In this document: piece by piece, positions 1 through 36,850 of the stretch | How the letters are laid out: each line of letters opens with the position of its first letter | Numbering within the stretch: the first letter of the stretch is position 1 | NCBI RefSeq assembly: GCF_028389875.1 | Contig: NC_084671.1 | Coordinates: 27,249,083 to 27,313,082 of the forward strand | DNA: 64,000 nt | Direction: 5' to 3' | From: Rhea pennata | Taxonomy: Eukaryota > Chordata > Aves > Rheiformes > Rheidae | The notes under the pieces: generated by a model | What the model was told of the DNA's origin: nothing | Database searches by the model: none | Seen by the model: only the letters and a program-made list of their open reading frames with translations | Position numbers and translations under genes: made by a program

Positions 1-1700
1 AAACAAGAAAAATGAGGTACGCAGTAGACTTCTTTCATTTAAAATTACAGTTTTGCAAGGCAAATATATCTCAAAGTTGGCCTCAAAGGCCTTCAGTGAA
101 AGCAATTCCTCGCCTTCTTAAGTAGCCTATTCCCATGCTTCACTTCACTCACTAGTTAAAAAAGTTTTCTAATATCCAAACCTAAACTTTCCTTACCACA
201 GCTCAAGTGATATGCAGTTATCCTCCAAGTCTGTGCAGAGAAGGACTAGAAGGCAACTTTCTCTTCAGGACCGCCTTTACAAATTGCAAAGCCCATCTAC
301 TCTCCCTTCATCAGTTCTTTTACAGCCCCAGCAACACCTTTGCTTTTGTACCTCCTCGTAGATCATACTCTGTAAACTTCTGATCCCTCAAGGACCTCCT
401 GCAGAGCCTCCCAATTTTCCTCTCATGCCTTGAGGTGCAATGCTCAAAACTAAACCATTATTCTGGTTTCATCATTACTGAGTGGAGCAGACTAATTAAA
501 TTGCATGCCTTGCACTGCTGCTAATGCATCCCCAGGTGAAGGCTTGGGTTTCGCTTTTGGATTTGCTACCACAAAGGCCTCCTGCTGCTGACGCATATTC
601 AGTTCGTGATCCACCCTAATCCCCAGATCCCGCTCCACGATGCTGCTGCTCCATGTGTTCCCAGCTCTGCATTTGACTTCCTAGCGCCATCACTTACTGA
701 CTGTGGATGATACCTCCAGTTCCCAGCACCACTCTGAGGCCTGACCCTGTCCTCCAGAGTGCTCACGCGCCCATAGATCTTGATGCCAGCCACAAACAAC
801 TGAGGCCAGAGAAACTCTGGGAAAGAAGAGTGTATCTCGGCCACAATTCGGGGCGCTGATGAAATGCCAGCAACAGAGACATCCCCTTGCAGCAGGCAGC
901 CATGACACCAACTTCTAGCACGGCCAGTTGTGCCCCCACCGAGCGCGCGCGCTTCCGGGCACGGCCAGAAAACGCGACAGTCCTGACAACAGCTTTAATC
1001 GGAAACCAATTGCAAACAAACCCCAGATGGGAATGAAATTCCTAAAACACCCACTGAATTCAAACCAAGCTCTTGCCCAAGTGAAAGGTGGCTTTTTAGG
1101 CAGCCCCTCTGCCCCATTACGCAAAATCTACAAAAACGAGAGTCGGGGGAGATGGGAAATCCACATTCGAGTTTAAATTGCGAAGAGAGGCAGTGGCGGA
1201 CTTGGGCTGCCGGAACGGGCTGTCAGGAGCCCGGAGGCGGCGCGGCAGCCCCGAGCAAGCCTTCCCCGGGGGGTGCGTCCGCCCGGCCCCGGGATCTCCG
1301 GAGAGCAACGCTGAGCGGGGCGCCGCCGCTTCACCGGCCGGCGCTGCGAGGAGCGCGTTAATCGACCATTCGTTAAACGCCGTCCGGCCGCCAGCGGGTC
1401 AGCGCGGTCGCCCGCGGTGCCTCGGACGCGGGCAGCGGAGCCGCGGGCGCCGAGCCGGAGCAGCGCAGGCTCCTGAAGCCGCGGCCGCGCTGCCCGCGGG
1501 GCCGTGTCTGCACGGCGGCCCCGGGCGTTGGGAGTCGCCCCGCGGATGCCCGCAGAGGCGGAGGGGCGCGGAGCGGCGAGGGCTGCCGCGGGCCAAGGGG
1601 CGCCAGCCCCGCCGCCGCCGCCGCCGCCGGTCGCGGCTCCCCCGCCGCGCCGCGCCGCGCCGCTCCGGGCGCCCCCCGCCCGCGCCCCCCGCGCACTCAC
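1..1700 (-). other. C3orf70: C3orf70 intron 1 (5' part)
   Basis: This is the non-coding sequence after the splice donor of the C3orf70 first exon; the gene runs off the left edge. The right half (about 1170-1700) is the GC-rich CpG island. Bases 1-900 are AT-richer and hold a decayed CR1-type LINE relic, listed separately. No further C3orf70 exon is visible. The open frames over 1170-1700 on both strands are low-complexity Arg/Ala/Pro/Gly translations of GC-rich DNA and are not genes. Confidence 0.75.
300..760 (-). repeat. CR1-superfamily LINE relic, antisense
   Basis: On the plus strand the stretch around 585-640 reads like the antisense of an avian/reptilian CR1-type ORF2. It has a GCTGACGCATATTCAG block, then a ...GATCCACC...CCCCAGATCC block, in the order and spacing of the antisense CR1 consensus as I remember it. 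The flanking bases (about 300-585) fit weakly. The element is fragmented and carries no usable frame. The family assignment is from memory of the consensus, and the ends are approximate. Confidence 0.5.
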
Positions 1701-1872
1701 AGTGGCACCAGCCCAGGTGGCAGCACCAGTGCAGGCGGAAGCAGCGGCCGTGGCTGTGCGTGGCGCAGAGCGAGAGCCCGTCGCAGGGCTGGAAGTCGGG
1801 TCTGCCCGCGCAGCTGCGGGCCAGCGCCTGAGCCTCGTCCAGCTTCTCGCTCTTCGCCGCCGCCCCGCTCAT
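1701..1872 (-). CDS. C3orf70: C3orf70 (UPF0524) first coding exon, partial gene
   Basis: The start codon lies at 1872-1870. The exon encodes 57 residues plus one base of the next codon and ends at a consensus donor (GTGAGT, minus strand 1700-1695). The peptide begins MSGAAAKSEKLDEAQALARS and ends HWCCHLGWCH. This matches the N-terminus of human C3orf70, including the Cys/His-rich block (CATHSHGRCF, HWCCHLGWCH). The family is a roughly 250-residue vertebrate protein of poorly defined function, linked in the literature to neural development. The remaining exon(s) are outside the window to the left. The start is fixed by homology and by the CpG-island context. The minus-strand orientation, upstream of EHHADH and in the same direction, agrees with the known amniote gene order. 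Confidence 0.92.
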
Positions 1873-4800
1873 GGCGCCGCCGCTCCGCCCGCAGCCCCCG
1901 CTCTGCAGCGGCCGGCAGCAGGAGGAGCAGGAGGAGCAGCAGCAGCAGCGGGAGGAGGAGGAGGAGGAGGCGGAGGAGAAGGCGCCGAGCCGCAGCGGGG
2001 ACCGCCCGCCCGCCCAGCGCCGCGGGGGCAGCGCCGCGGGCAGGGCCCGGCCGCCCGCCCCGGCCCGGCGGCCCCGCCCCGGCCCGGCCCCCGGGGCCCC
2101 CCGGGGCCCCCCGAGCCCCTCTGTGCGGCCGGGGGAGAGGGGGGAGCCGGCGCCTTCCTGCAGCCCCCCGGGCCAAGCGGCAGCGGAGCGGGCTGCTCGC
2201 GGGCCTCCCGCCGCTCAAAAGCCAAATTTCAGTTTGGCTTTAGCTTGAAAAAGGGGCTGCGAAAACGCGTTCCCGGGCTTCGTGACCGTGCCGCGGGCTC
2301 GCTCCCGGCCGAGAGTGCCAGTAAATGGCGGTTTCGTGGCGCCTGCGGCCAGCAGCAGCGGAGCCGAGGCCAGCTTTGTGTTAGTGCAGAAATCGGAGCG
2401 GTCGGGTTTTAGTCACTTTTTTAGTCACTTATTTTTATACAAAAGCTCTTTCTCAGCTGTAGTCAAACCCTTCTACGTCCTCCAAAATATTCGCACGCTG
2501 TTGCTCGGGGCCGGTGCCTGCGGAGATCCCGGAAGCGAGATCCCAGAAGTGTCCTGGGGCGGCCGGCCGGGCCGCTGGGCTCGCGCGTCGTGGGGCTGCC
2601 GCAGGCCGCCGGCCGGGCCCAGCGCCCCTGGCCCCGCGCAGCCGCCTCGCCGGCGGCGGGGAGCCGTGCTGCGCCGGCGGCTCGTCCCGCTCGCTGGCGC
2701 CGGCCGCGGGCGGCGGGCAGGGCTGGCCCCCGCCTCGCAGAGCCGCGGCCGGCCGTGGGTGCCTGAGGTCACGGTGCCCTTCGGAGGCGGATTTTAAGCA
2801 CCTCCAGGGCCAACGACGCGGGGAAGCGAGTTTTCTAACGCCCTCCCGGAGGCTTTGCTTTGCCTAAATCCCGCTGAATTCAGCCAACGTGAATTCAGCC
2901 GTGTGCGAGCGGAGCCGGGCGTCCCGGCGACGCCGTCCTGCTGCTTTGGGAAGACCGTGGCCGAAGCTCCCACTCCCCGGAGCCCGCCAGGAGCAAAGAG
3001 GAGACGCAGCTCTGCTCACGCAGCTCCACTCGCGCAGGCCCTCCCGCGGGACCCGCTTCTGCTTCGCCTCGAGGCCCAGCTCCCGCTGCGAGGTGCCTTT
3101 TCCGGAAGAGAAACCCAGCGGGCGGCGGCACCCCAGCGAGCGGAAACGGGCCGAGGCTCCTGCGCCCCACCGCGGTCGCAGGCGCGCTGCGGGGCCGCGC
3201 TTGGCGCGCCGTGAGGCGGGAGCTCTCCGGCTCTCTTTGGAGGTCCTGTGCCGCGGGGCCGCCGGTTGAAGCTAAGGCGGTTTCCCTCCTTCGGTGCACT
3301 CCTGTTCTCCGCTGCTGCGAACCGCTTGGGGCGGAGCGCGTAACGGAGGCACATGCGGCACCGGCGGAGTTCGCCGACTTTGTCAAAGACATCCAGCGGT
3401 CGTGCAGCCGTGCGCGAGCGGCAGCGACGCCGAGGGAGCGGCACGACGCGGCGCAAGGGCGGCGCGCCGCAGGCGAACTCGAGAGGCTCCGTGGCGCTGG
3501 CGGACCGCGCGCTCTCGGCTCCCCGTCGCCCGGCTCAGAGCTTTAACCCAGGAAACGCTTCAGCAGCACCGAGGTGATGATGGTTCTCCCCGGGGCGCGG
3601 AGGGATGAGTAGGAGGGGAGGGCCGGGCCGCGGGGAGCGCGCGGACGGGCCCGTTGCCGATAGCCCGGCACGTCCACGTCGCGCGGGGGCTCGGCGAGCC
3701 TGTCGTCTGGATCGCTGACCCGGGAGGCCGCGGCGGGCGCCTTCCCTTGGGGCTGCGCAGCAACGGGCACTGCGGGCCTCGAACCGGGGCGCTGCGGCTG
3801 CTGGGTCATCGCTGCTGGGCGCGGGGGACGCAAAGCACGCCGAAAGTCAATACCCCGCTGCTTTGGTCGATACGGATTTACAAGCGAACTTCTGGCTGGA
3901 GAGACGTTTTGAGCGTGCGCAGCCTCTGCCCTCGGACGTTTCCCCGAGGGGAAGGGCAACGGCCCCGGCAAAGGCACCAGCACGGAAGCGCTGCCGGTGA
4001 GGAGCGGCGCTTCGGCCGCGGGGCAGAGGTCTGCAGGGCTCGGCGGCGTCCCGGCGCCACTGTCTCTCCGCCACGGGAAGGGCGCGCCTTGTGCCCGGCG
4101 TCCCCCTCCAGCAGGGACTGCACAGCTCCCCGCCGGGGAGGGCGAGCGCGGCGGCACGAGGCGCCGGCGCGGTGCCGGAGCCGCCCCGCCGGCGACGCCG
4201 CAGCGCCAGCAGCAGCCAGGGCTCTTGTGTAACATGTCACGCGGCCGACGCTGGCCGGCTCTGGGCAGGGGGGCCGGGGGGGCTCGGGGGAACTGGTGGC
4301 AGTTTTCTGGGCCTAGAGTGATCTCCTCCTCCGGTCCCAGCACAAAGTCCTTCCTGGGACCAGGCACTTGCCGTTGGCTCTCGGCTGCTGAAAGGTTTTC
4401 TGCTCCTGTTTTTGTGCTTGCGGCCGCTGAAGGACAGGGGTAGATAAAGGGCAGAAGAAGCTACATGTAGAAAAAACAACCACGCAGCCTTTTCGAGCAC
4501 AAGTGCCTGCGCGAACAGGGAAATTATCTATGCTATCAGGCAGAGAAGCGATAGAGATATCTATACAGGAAGAACAAGCACATTTTCATTTTCTACCATC
4601 TCATATGATATCATATAATCTGACATTAGATAATCAAAACAGTTTTATTAAAATAAAAAGCACCAGTTAGTCATCCAGTGTTTATCTTCCTGAGAAGGGA
4701 ACTCTGGCCTATCTGTTCCCCCACCCCAGACCGGAGGCTACGTTCGCCGCAGACGAGCAGGAGGGGACTGCCCCAAAGCACCAAGCTTGGGGCAGGGTTG

Positions 4801-5409
4801 GCTCCCCCTCGTCCTGCTCGGCTCCCTGCCTCCCCGCGCGCCTGCAGCAGCCTTCCCGCCTGCGCAGCCCTCGAGCCGTTCGCCTCTCCGTGTGCTCTTC
4901 TGTCGGTTATTAGCACAGCTTCTGCAGCGGGGCGGAAGGGACGGTGCCAGCCCTGCCCCTTGCTCCCTGTCCTCAGCAGCCCTCTCCTTCTCGATAGGAT
5001 TCACATCCGAAAGGCGCTGCGCCCTGGTGCAGCTCTCCCCCAGCAGTGGAAGGGAGCAGACCCCAGCAGACCGTATTCAGGAGAGCCAGGGAATCCCTCT
5101 TGGGAGTAGGCTGCAGGAGGAGGATCTTAAAAAACTTGGAAAAAGATCCGGACCTGGATCTGTTAGATCCAGCCAGGCGAAGGGGAACTGTGACCACCTC
5201 TCTGCTGCCCTGCACCATGATTTGCCTTATGGGCGGTAGATGCTGCTCCCCTCCTTTGGCAAGAGAAAGGCTGTAAGGAACACACAGCTGTGAAGACCTA
5301 AAGGCAGAGCAGAATGAGCTGGGCCTTTGTGCAGCAACACGCAAAGGAGGTGGCCGATGGTGAGAAGGAAGAACGGGTGGTGGCTGTAGTTACCTGCAGC
5401 GAGTTGGTG
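1873..5409. other. Intergenic region between C3orf70 and EHHADH 3' end
   Basis: The region begins with the C3orf70 5' leader and upstream CpG island (to about 4.3 kb). A short AT-rich stretch follows (about 4500-4670), then moderately GC-rich unique sequence to the EHHADH polyadenylation region. Many open frames cross 2282-4443 on both strands. They overlap one another, are rich in Arg/Ala/Gly/Pro, and show no recognisable domain, so I treat them as composition artefacts. I see no RNA gene or recognisable repeat here. Confidence 0.6.
4264..4296 (+). other. G-run cluster with quadruplex potential
   Basis: The plus strand carries successive G-runs (GGG, GGGGGG, GGGGGGG, GGGGG) separated by 2-3 nt, followed by further GG pairs. 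This satisfies the usual four-tract rule for an intramolecular G-quadruplex. It sits at the distal edge of the C3orf70 CpG island. Quadruplex formation is an inference from the pattern only. Confidence 0.5.
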
Positions 5410-5596
5410 ATTGAAAGCAATCATTGGGTAAATTTATTCTTCTCTGCAAAGGCCCAGGAAGGTCAGTAACATTGTTCACATCTACCAAAGCCTGTAGCAC
5501 GTTGGTGTTGATTGGAAAAGACAGTGCAGGTGCAATTACAGCACCGGTTTCATGGGATCAGCATCCACTGAAATTCTAGAGTGGGTGTCAGTGAAG
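5409..5596 (-). terminator. EHHADH: EHHADH 3' UTR and polyadenylation signal
   Basis: Downstream of the EHHADH stop codon the minus strand contains a canonical AATAAA hexamer (plus-strand TTTATT at 5433-5438), about 160 nt after the stop. Cleavage would be expected roughly 15-25 nt further on, near 5410-5420. This gives a short 3' UTR of about 180 nt. Later hexamer-like motifs near 4640 could serve as distal alternatives. The GU-rich downstream element is not striking, so the exact site is uncertain. Confidence 0.55.
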
Positions 5597-30986
<25,390 letters not shown>

Positions 30987-33263
30987 GGCGAGCACCAGCA
31001 GCTCTGCTCCGCTCCGCCTGCTGCCAGGCCCGGCCCGGCCCCGCGGGGCGGCCCTGGGTGCCCGGCCTGTCACCGGGCAAGGGGCGGCCCCGCGGTGCTG
31101 GGACGCACCGCCCTGCCACACTGGATGATACTTCTCTGCCTCACTCAGTCCCTGGACAGAGACCTGCGAGGCCTGAGCAGCCCTTGCCAGCAAAGACCAA
31201 GGCAAAGAAGACCCTGAGTGTCCCAGTCCCATCTCTGCCTTTGTCACCAGGTGGCCCACCTCACCCAGCAGCGGGCCACTGCTCTTCCTTTTGCTGCCTG
31301 TGTACCTCTAGAAACCCCAGAGAGCCACAGGCTGCTGTGGGCTTAGGGCAATGAGTGCTGGACCTTTCTCTAGGTGGAGATCAATGAGAAATGGCTACAC
31401 ATTTCCTTACCCCAAGTTAACACACCACAGACTCTGCTGAAGCAGAGGTTAAAGAGATGCAATGACTAGGTTTGAAGATGTGGCTCCTGACAAGTTGTGG
31501 ATGCTCAGTCTCTACACATTATTTTTATGTATAGCCCCTCAGTGCAATGACAAGATACAGACATGCCTTCTGGAAGGAGCAAGGAGGTATGAAAACAGGC
31601 AGCACAGTCTCACTGAGCTAGTAATCCCCCTTTCATCAAAAAGAAACACATACTCACCAAGTGATGTATTTCACCCCACATTCAAGCACAGCACAGAGAA
31701 ATTCCCTCTGGGCTCTTAGGAGAGAAGTACATTATTGACCATCTTTCCTTGTGTTGAGCAGGGACGAGGCACTAATGGGTCCCCACACGTCAGAATTCCC
31801 CAGTAGCAGGGGAGTTCTTGGGAGTGTGAAGGTGCACCGAGGATAGGGAGCTGAGCTGGCTTTGACCCAGAGCCAAGACTGTGACACTACAGTCACCAGA
31901 AAGGCTGCTAGGGTATAATTTAGCTGCAGACTTTCACTACAGATGTAACCAGTAGAACCAGAATTGTGGGGCAATTGTCAGAAAATGATGATGAGTTTTG
32001 TAAGAGCAACTTCTTATAGCATGCTGAAATACAAGTCTGAAAGCCTGGCAGGGTTATAGCATAGATGCACCCTTAGTTAGGATTTGCAGGGTTGTTTGAT
32101 TTCAAATGATGCTGACATAATCCAGGACTTTTATAATACCTGTGTTAAAATACGTTTGGAAAGCATGCTGCACATTATTGTTGCTTTATGAAATGCAACA
32201 TGCACTTTGCATTTAAATAGAAACCATCTAACACAAGAGTTGATGCTGTTCAAAACTCTGCAAGAAACTAAGAGCCACATGATTTTTAGTTAATATAGAA
32301 AAGCTAATATATCCTTTGGACTAAAATGTAATTTAAGGGAAAGTAAAAGGTTCTTCAGAGGAAAGATTCCTGGAGGCTGAAGAACTGACTACATTTCATA
32401 TGCATCTGTTGGTGTCTGGTTGCCCTGTTACAGGACCATCCCTAGTGCAGGTGTTCAGGAACCAATACAAAAGATGTAAAGAGGATGCTACAAAAGCATC
32501 TGCTTATGGAGCTGTGTAAGGGACAAGCCGGGGCCAGTCCACAGATCACCGTGAATCACAAAGTGAGCTCCATGGAGAAACCAACTAGCAACCAGTCGTG
32601 CTTCTCCCAGTGATGGGTATGTAAGCAGGCCCCTCTTTTCAGGGAGCTGAAAGGTGTCAGCTTAGTCTATTGGGTGGGCTGTAGTTTATCCTAATGAGCT
32701 TGAACTTCTCTGCTTGGTATGCTTTTATATTTCTTGGCCTTTAAAAATCACCCACTGGGCAGGATGCCTGCAGCTGCTTCAACAGATCTGGAAGAGGTAT
32801 CGATAACTTTAAAACTAGATTTATGTGTATGGAAAGGTCTGTGCTAAAATATAGCCTTCACTCAGAGCAACTACTGCCTTCCTCATTTTATTGCTATTGT
32901 GGGTGACCACTAGAACTCTTCTATAATGTTAAACCATGTAAATGTAAAAGTCTGGCTTTGTTTCTTATAGAAGGGATAATACTCTGCATTTTGCATGTAA
33001 AACTGTGTTTTAGGAGTATACAAAGCCATACTTCGGAGCTGGAGCTGGGGGGGGGGTTAACTGATCTGTTGTTTTCTCATTAACCAGAAGAAAACCAAAG
33101 CTCACTTTGCTGAGTTGTACTTTCTGTTTATAATTTACAGGTCTATTTTAGTTATTTTTTAATAATGTAATTTCCAGAAATGTGAACAAGTAAGCAATTC
33201 TGAGCATGAATCCACACAAAAGAATTAATTATCAGGAAAAAAAAAAGCTTACTGATTTTGCAG

Positions 33264-33354
33264 ATTGATGAAAAGGTTCCAGTAAATAAGGCTTAATGTT
33301 ACACTACAAGATTGATGAAAAGGTTCCAGTAAATAAGGCTTAATGTTACACTAC
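33264..33354 (+). repeat. Tandem duplication of a 47-bp unit
   Basis: The block starting ATTGATGAAAAGGTTCCAGT is repeated head-to-tail with a period of exactly 47 bp. The first copy is 33264-33310 and the second 33311-33354 (44 bases identical before divergence). Perfect identity suggests a recent duplication. It is in intergenic DNA. Confidence 0.95.
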
Positions 33355-36104
33355 TTTGTTTGCTAGAGGACAGCCCTACTGTGTTCTGTCTCTGGGACAG
33401 TGGATGCCATTTCAGACGTAAACTATGATCATGGAAGGTGCTTAAGCCTGCATAAAAGCCTGAGTAACCAACGGGTTTCTCTCAAATGAAGAAGCAGGCA
33501 GCAAGATAGTTTGTGGATATTCCTCTGAATGTTGCTAACTTTTGTCATCCCTCTGATTACTGGTCTTTTGATTAAATAGTAGAGGATAATACTCAGAAAA
33601 CACACTGGGTACCCATTGCAATTCTGGAGAAGTGAAAGGCTTCTCAAGAGGAGAATATCAAATCCGTACTCTATTACTAGAAATGGAAATGAGGGATATT
33701 CACCAAAGGACAGATTTAAATGAACACGCGCTTTATGCTGTGGATAAAAGAAAAAGAACTCTGCTTCCTCCCAAGCAGGAGCGACATGAGTCTGTCAAGC
33801 CCCCTACAGCCTCCTGAGATCATCAGCCTTGTTGCAGAAGTACTGAATGGTACACACAAGTGCTTTACAAGAGGCTCAGGACTATCTTTCTTCCAGCAGC
33901 TCACTGATCCAAGGTACTTCAGAAGATGCAGCTTCATTTTGCTATAACCTTATTCACATAGAACAGGAATTCCGGAGAAATGACTATTAGACTAGTTTAC
34001 CAAAACACATCCCTTTCTGACCCTAAAGGCATCTGGAGTGTCTGCAGTGATGTTCCAGCTGTTAGAATAATGTATTTCCACCGAAACTGCTTCCTAGGAA
34101 CATGAAAGGTCCAACTAACTGCATCATAAAAATCTGAACCAAGGTTTTGTGGTAAAACCTGTGGTCATACTCCTGAGAAGGGTAAGAGCTCCAAAAACTC
34201 ATCCTTTTCTGACAGCAGCTGGTCAGGCTTGAATTACACGCTGCTGTTGAAGTGGTGCAGAGGGCCTGCTAAATTTGCCCAGAGCTGTTTTCTGCTTTCC
34301 TTTTTACAGCTACAACTTTCTTGTTTGGGGGGCTTTTTTTCTTAATTGCTTGGTGTAAAAAGAGCTATTGGTGTCCTCATCCCTACAGTCTTTATCTAGT
34401 GCACACTTTTCTGCTCCTGGCTAATATCTTCACCTATGGCAAAAGTTATCACTGATAAACTGCTGATCATAAAAGAGTTTTCAGAGTCCTGTGGCTATGC
34501 ACACTCTAATGTGCTGTCCTTTGCTAAGTGTATGGTCCTTTTCCAAACTCAGCCTTCCAGATCCTCAGTACGTTGGAGGAGCTCATTGCCTTGGGGCTGG
34601 CATATATGTAATTCTTCGAAAGGCATGGCTAGAGCTCTGAAAGCACGGCAACTACATCTACACAGCAATATTGTGGGCTGTAAAAAATCGTCTCCTCTTA
34701 GAGTTTAAGTTTCCACTGAAGAGCCTCAGCCGTAGAATGCTGTTCAGTTGCAGAAGGTTGTTTTAGCAAAAAAGCTGCTAGAAGGGATAAGGACTTGTTT
34801 AAAAACTCTTCATCTTGACTGAGCATGCCACTTCGCTTTCAGCAAAAAGGGTTTTAAAAGTCTGGGAAACTTTTCCTCCTGTTCTGTCTTCTAGACCGAA
34901 GCCCGTGCATATTTAAATGCAGTACTTCTCACTGTTAATATGTACGTAAAGTCCTGGCTGATCCAGTAAGTCACTACTACTGTGCACCCTCTTCTAAGTG
35001 AGTTGTTTTCTTCTAAAATGCATTTATGCAGGTGTAGAAAGCATAGTGACACAGCTTTCAGGCCAGGACAGCTTGCCTCATTTACTCCATCTTCAGTTTT
35101 CTGAAACAAAGTTACCCCTCCAAAACACACTACTACATCAGGTCTGTAAGATACATATGTATCTATAAATTTTTACAACAAGACATGCAACAACAAAACC
35201 ACTGACACCTTTGCACACACAAGCTGTTGCAATATATTTGTTAGCAAGGTACAAAAGCACGGTCTCTTGCATGGGCCTTTACGCTTTTCCATTGCGTGGG
35301 TCCCCTAGATCCCTCCTTGCCCAAGAAGCGTTATAACCACGGAGCGCCGCTGATGCCCCGCTCACCAGAGGGGTCTGCGCTCCTGAAAGCCTGCTCGCCT
35401 CAAGAGCTCGGGCAAGAAGAGGCGTCACGTTGTGAAAGGGGTCACAAGTGACACCAGCGCCCACCTGCCCTTTGGGGCCCTGAGCCCCAAGATCTGTGAG
35501 CAGCTGAGCGCGAGGCAGCTGCCCAGCTGAAGGGGCTGCCCCTCCGGAGAGCAGCTCTCTCCTCATGCTACGGGTGACGTTCAGCATTTATTTCCCTCTG
35601 TACAACTCAGTGCAGAAATCATAGCAGCCATTCTCACATTTAAATTGCCTTATAAGAAGAAACATCATTTCAAATTAAAGATTTTACATCCCCCCTGCCA
35701 GAACAAGAGATCTGTCAGTTCTTTTTAATAGCCCATTTCCATTTGTGATTTTTAAGTTGCTCTATTTGCATGGTTTCAAAGCAACACCTCCTGGAAAGCT
35801 GTGGTACTGCTGTGCAAGCAGAGGCATCTTCTCATTGGATTTACGCAGGACAAAAAAGCAAGGTAACCAAGTGACCTTAGCACGCAAAACATGATTGGCA
35901 TGACCTTCACAACTTCCACGGGAGGAAGAAATAAAAATGGGGAGCATGTTTCAGAGATTTTTTAACACAAGCTGTCACACAGGTATGATTTTTTTTTGTT
36001 TGTTTTGTCTTTGTTTACACTACATTTGCTAGTTTACACTGGACAACGTCACAAACAGCAGTACAGGACTTTATCCTGAAACCAGTCAAGTCAGTGGATA
36101 AAGG

Positions 36105-36497
36105 ATGCTTACTGTCATCACCATATTCTGTAAAATGGACTTCAGTGTCTATCTGTGTCTTCTTCTCCTACTCTTGTCTCTCTCCCAGGGCAAAACTGAC
36201 CAGCAGAAAAGTGTGAATGTTTCAGAAAAGTTTGTTAAATGTTCGAAATATCATATTCCCTCAGTGTTGAAGAAGTGCCACTATCTTTACAAACAAACAT
36301 ACATGCTACAAGAGACATGGAAGCATCAGAAAAAAACTGAAGAACCAGATTACAAGTCCCTTATTCACTGTATCTGCACATGGGTTATGGAAGTATTTTA
36401 CTGTATTAGCATCAGCGTGAAACTGTACAATAAAGCAAAGCTGGACATCTTATCCAGTTTGGCCACTGGATCCCAATATTTGGAAGTTAAAGGGTGA
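36105..36497 (+). CDS. Unidentified 130-codon ORF with signal-peptide-like start
   Basis: I do not recognise this frame. From an internal Met (codon 11, about 36135) it reads MDFSVYLCLLLLLLSLSQG, a textbook-looking hydrophobic leader, followed by a Lys/Tyr/Cys-containing hydrophilic region with six cysteines and a second hydrophobic patch near the end. The DNA is AT-rich, where open frames this long are less expected by chance. Against a gene: no family match, no visible promoter, an AATAAA hexamer inside the frame, and a strong pyrimidine tract plus CCCAG that could instead be a splice acceptor (giving the leader its Leu/Ser codons). It lies about 0.6 kb upstream of the plus-strand CpG island. 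Confidence 0.2.
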   Translation: MLTVITIFCKMDFSVYLCLLLLLLSLSQGKTDQQKSVNVSEKFVKCSKYHIPSVLKKCHYLYKQTYMLQETWKHQKKTEEPDYKSLIHCICTWVMEVFYCISISVKLYNKAKLDILSSLATGSQYLEVKG

Positions 36498-36850
36498 AAA
36501 ATTATCTGATTATCGGGCTTGGTATCATCAGGTCTTTGAAAAGATAGAATTTCAGGTTATAGAAGAATGAGTGTTAACGTGAAGTGTGCCGGTGTGGGAT
36601 GCTGTGGCCCTCGGTGCTTCGTTCAGCATGAATTCTCACAAGTTGGGATGCAGGAGCGTTTTAGTCAGGTGAAGGGCAGGAGGGAGATCTATGGCTCCGT
36701 GCTGGGGGGGAACACAGGCGGGCCCGCCCGGCACACCCCAGCACGGACAGGACTCGGTACACGGCCTGCGCGCAGGTCGCCAGCACCGCCACGGCCCGCG
36801 ACGGCCGACGGCCCCACGCCCTCCCCCTGCAACCGGCCCCCCGCCCGCCC

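Larger units (their letters stand above)
1170..4300. promoter_or_regulatory. C3orf70: CpG island, C3orf70 promoter region
   Basis: About 3 kb of very GC- and CpG-rich DNA surrounds the C3orf70 first exon. Upstream on the minus strand (1873-2220) is a purine/GC-rich leader containing GAG/CAG and CCG triplet runs (plus-strand 1920-1978 and 1613-1630). No TATA box is obvious near the start codon, as is usual for a dispersed CpG promoter. The island runs far upstream, to about 4.3 kb, and ends in a G-run cluster at 4266-4292. The exact transcription start cannot be read from sequence. Confidence 0.75.
31121..36700. other. Intergenic region between EHHADH and the inferred MAP3K13 promoter
   Basis: This is mostly unique AT-rich sequence. 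It contains a 47-bp tandem duplication at 33264-33354, a moderately GC-rich patch at 35280-35580, and the 130-codon frame at 36105-36497. I recognise no other gene or RNA. Open frames elsewhere are under about 105 codons and lack domains. Confidence 0.6.

Noticed and set aside
1173-2412. Several overlapping long open frames (up to 302 codons) on both strands around the C3orf70 first exon
   Set aside because: They are low-complexity Ala/Arg/Pro/Gly translations of a CpG island with few AT-rich stops. Only the 57-residue segment at 1872-1701 matches a known protein.
3543-4443. A 274-codon minus-strand frame and a 148-codon plus-strand frame
   Set aside because: Both are composition-driven, overlap each other, lack domains and lie in intergenic CpG-rich sequence.
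35279-35587. A 102-codon minus-strand frame in a GC-rich patch
   Set aside because: No family resemblance and no clear repeat identity; composition explains the open frame.
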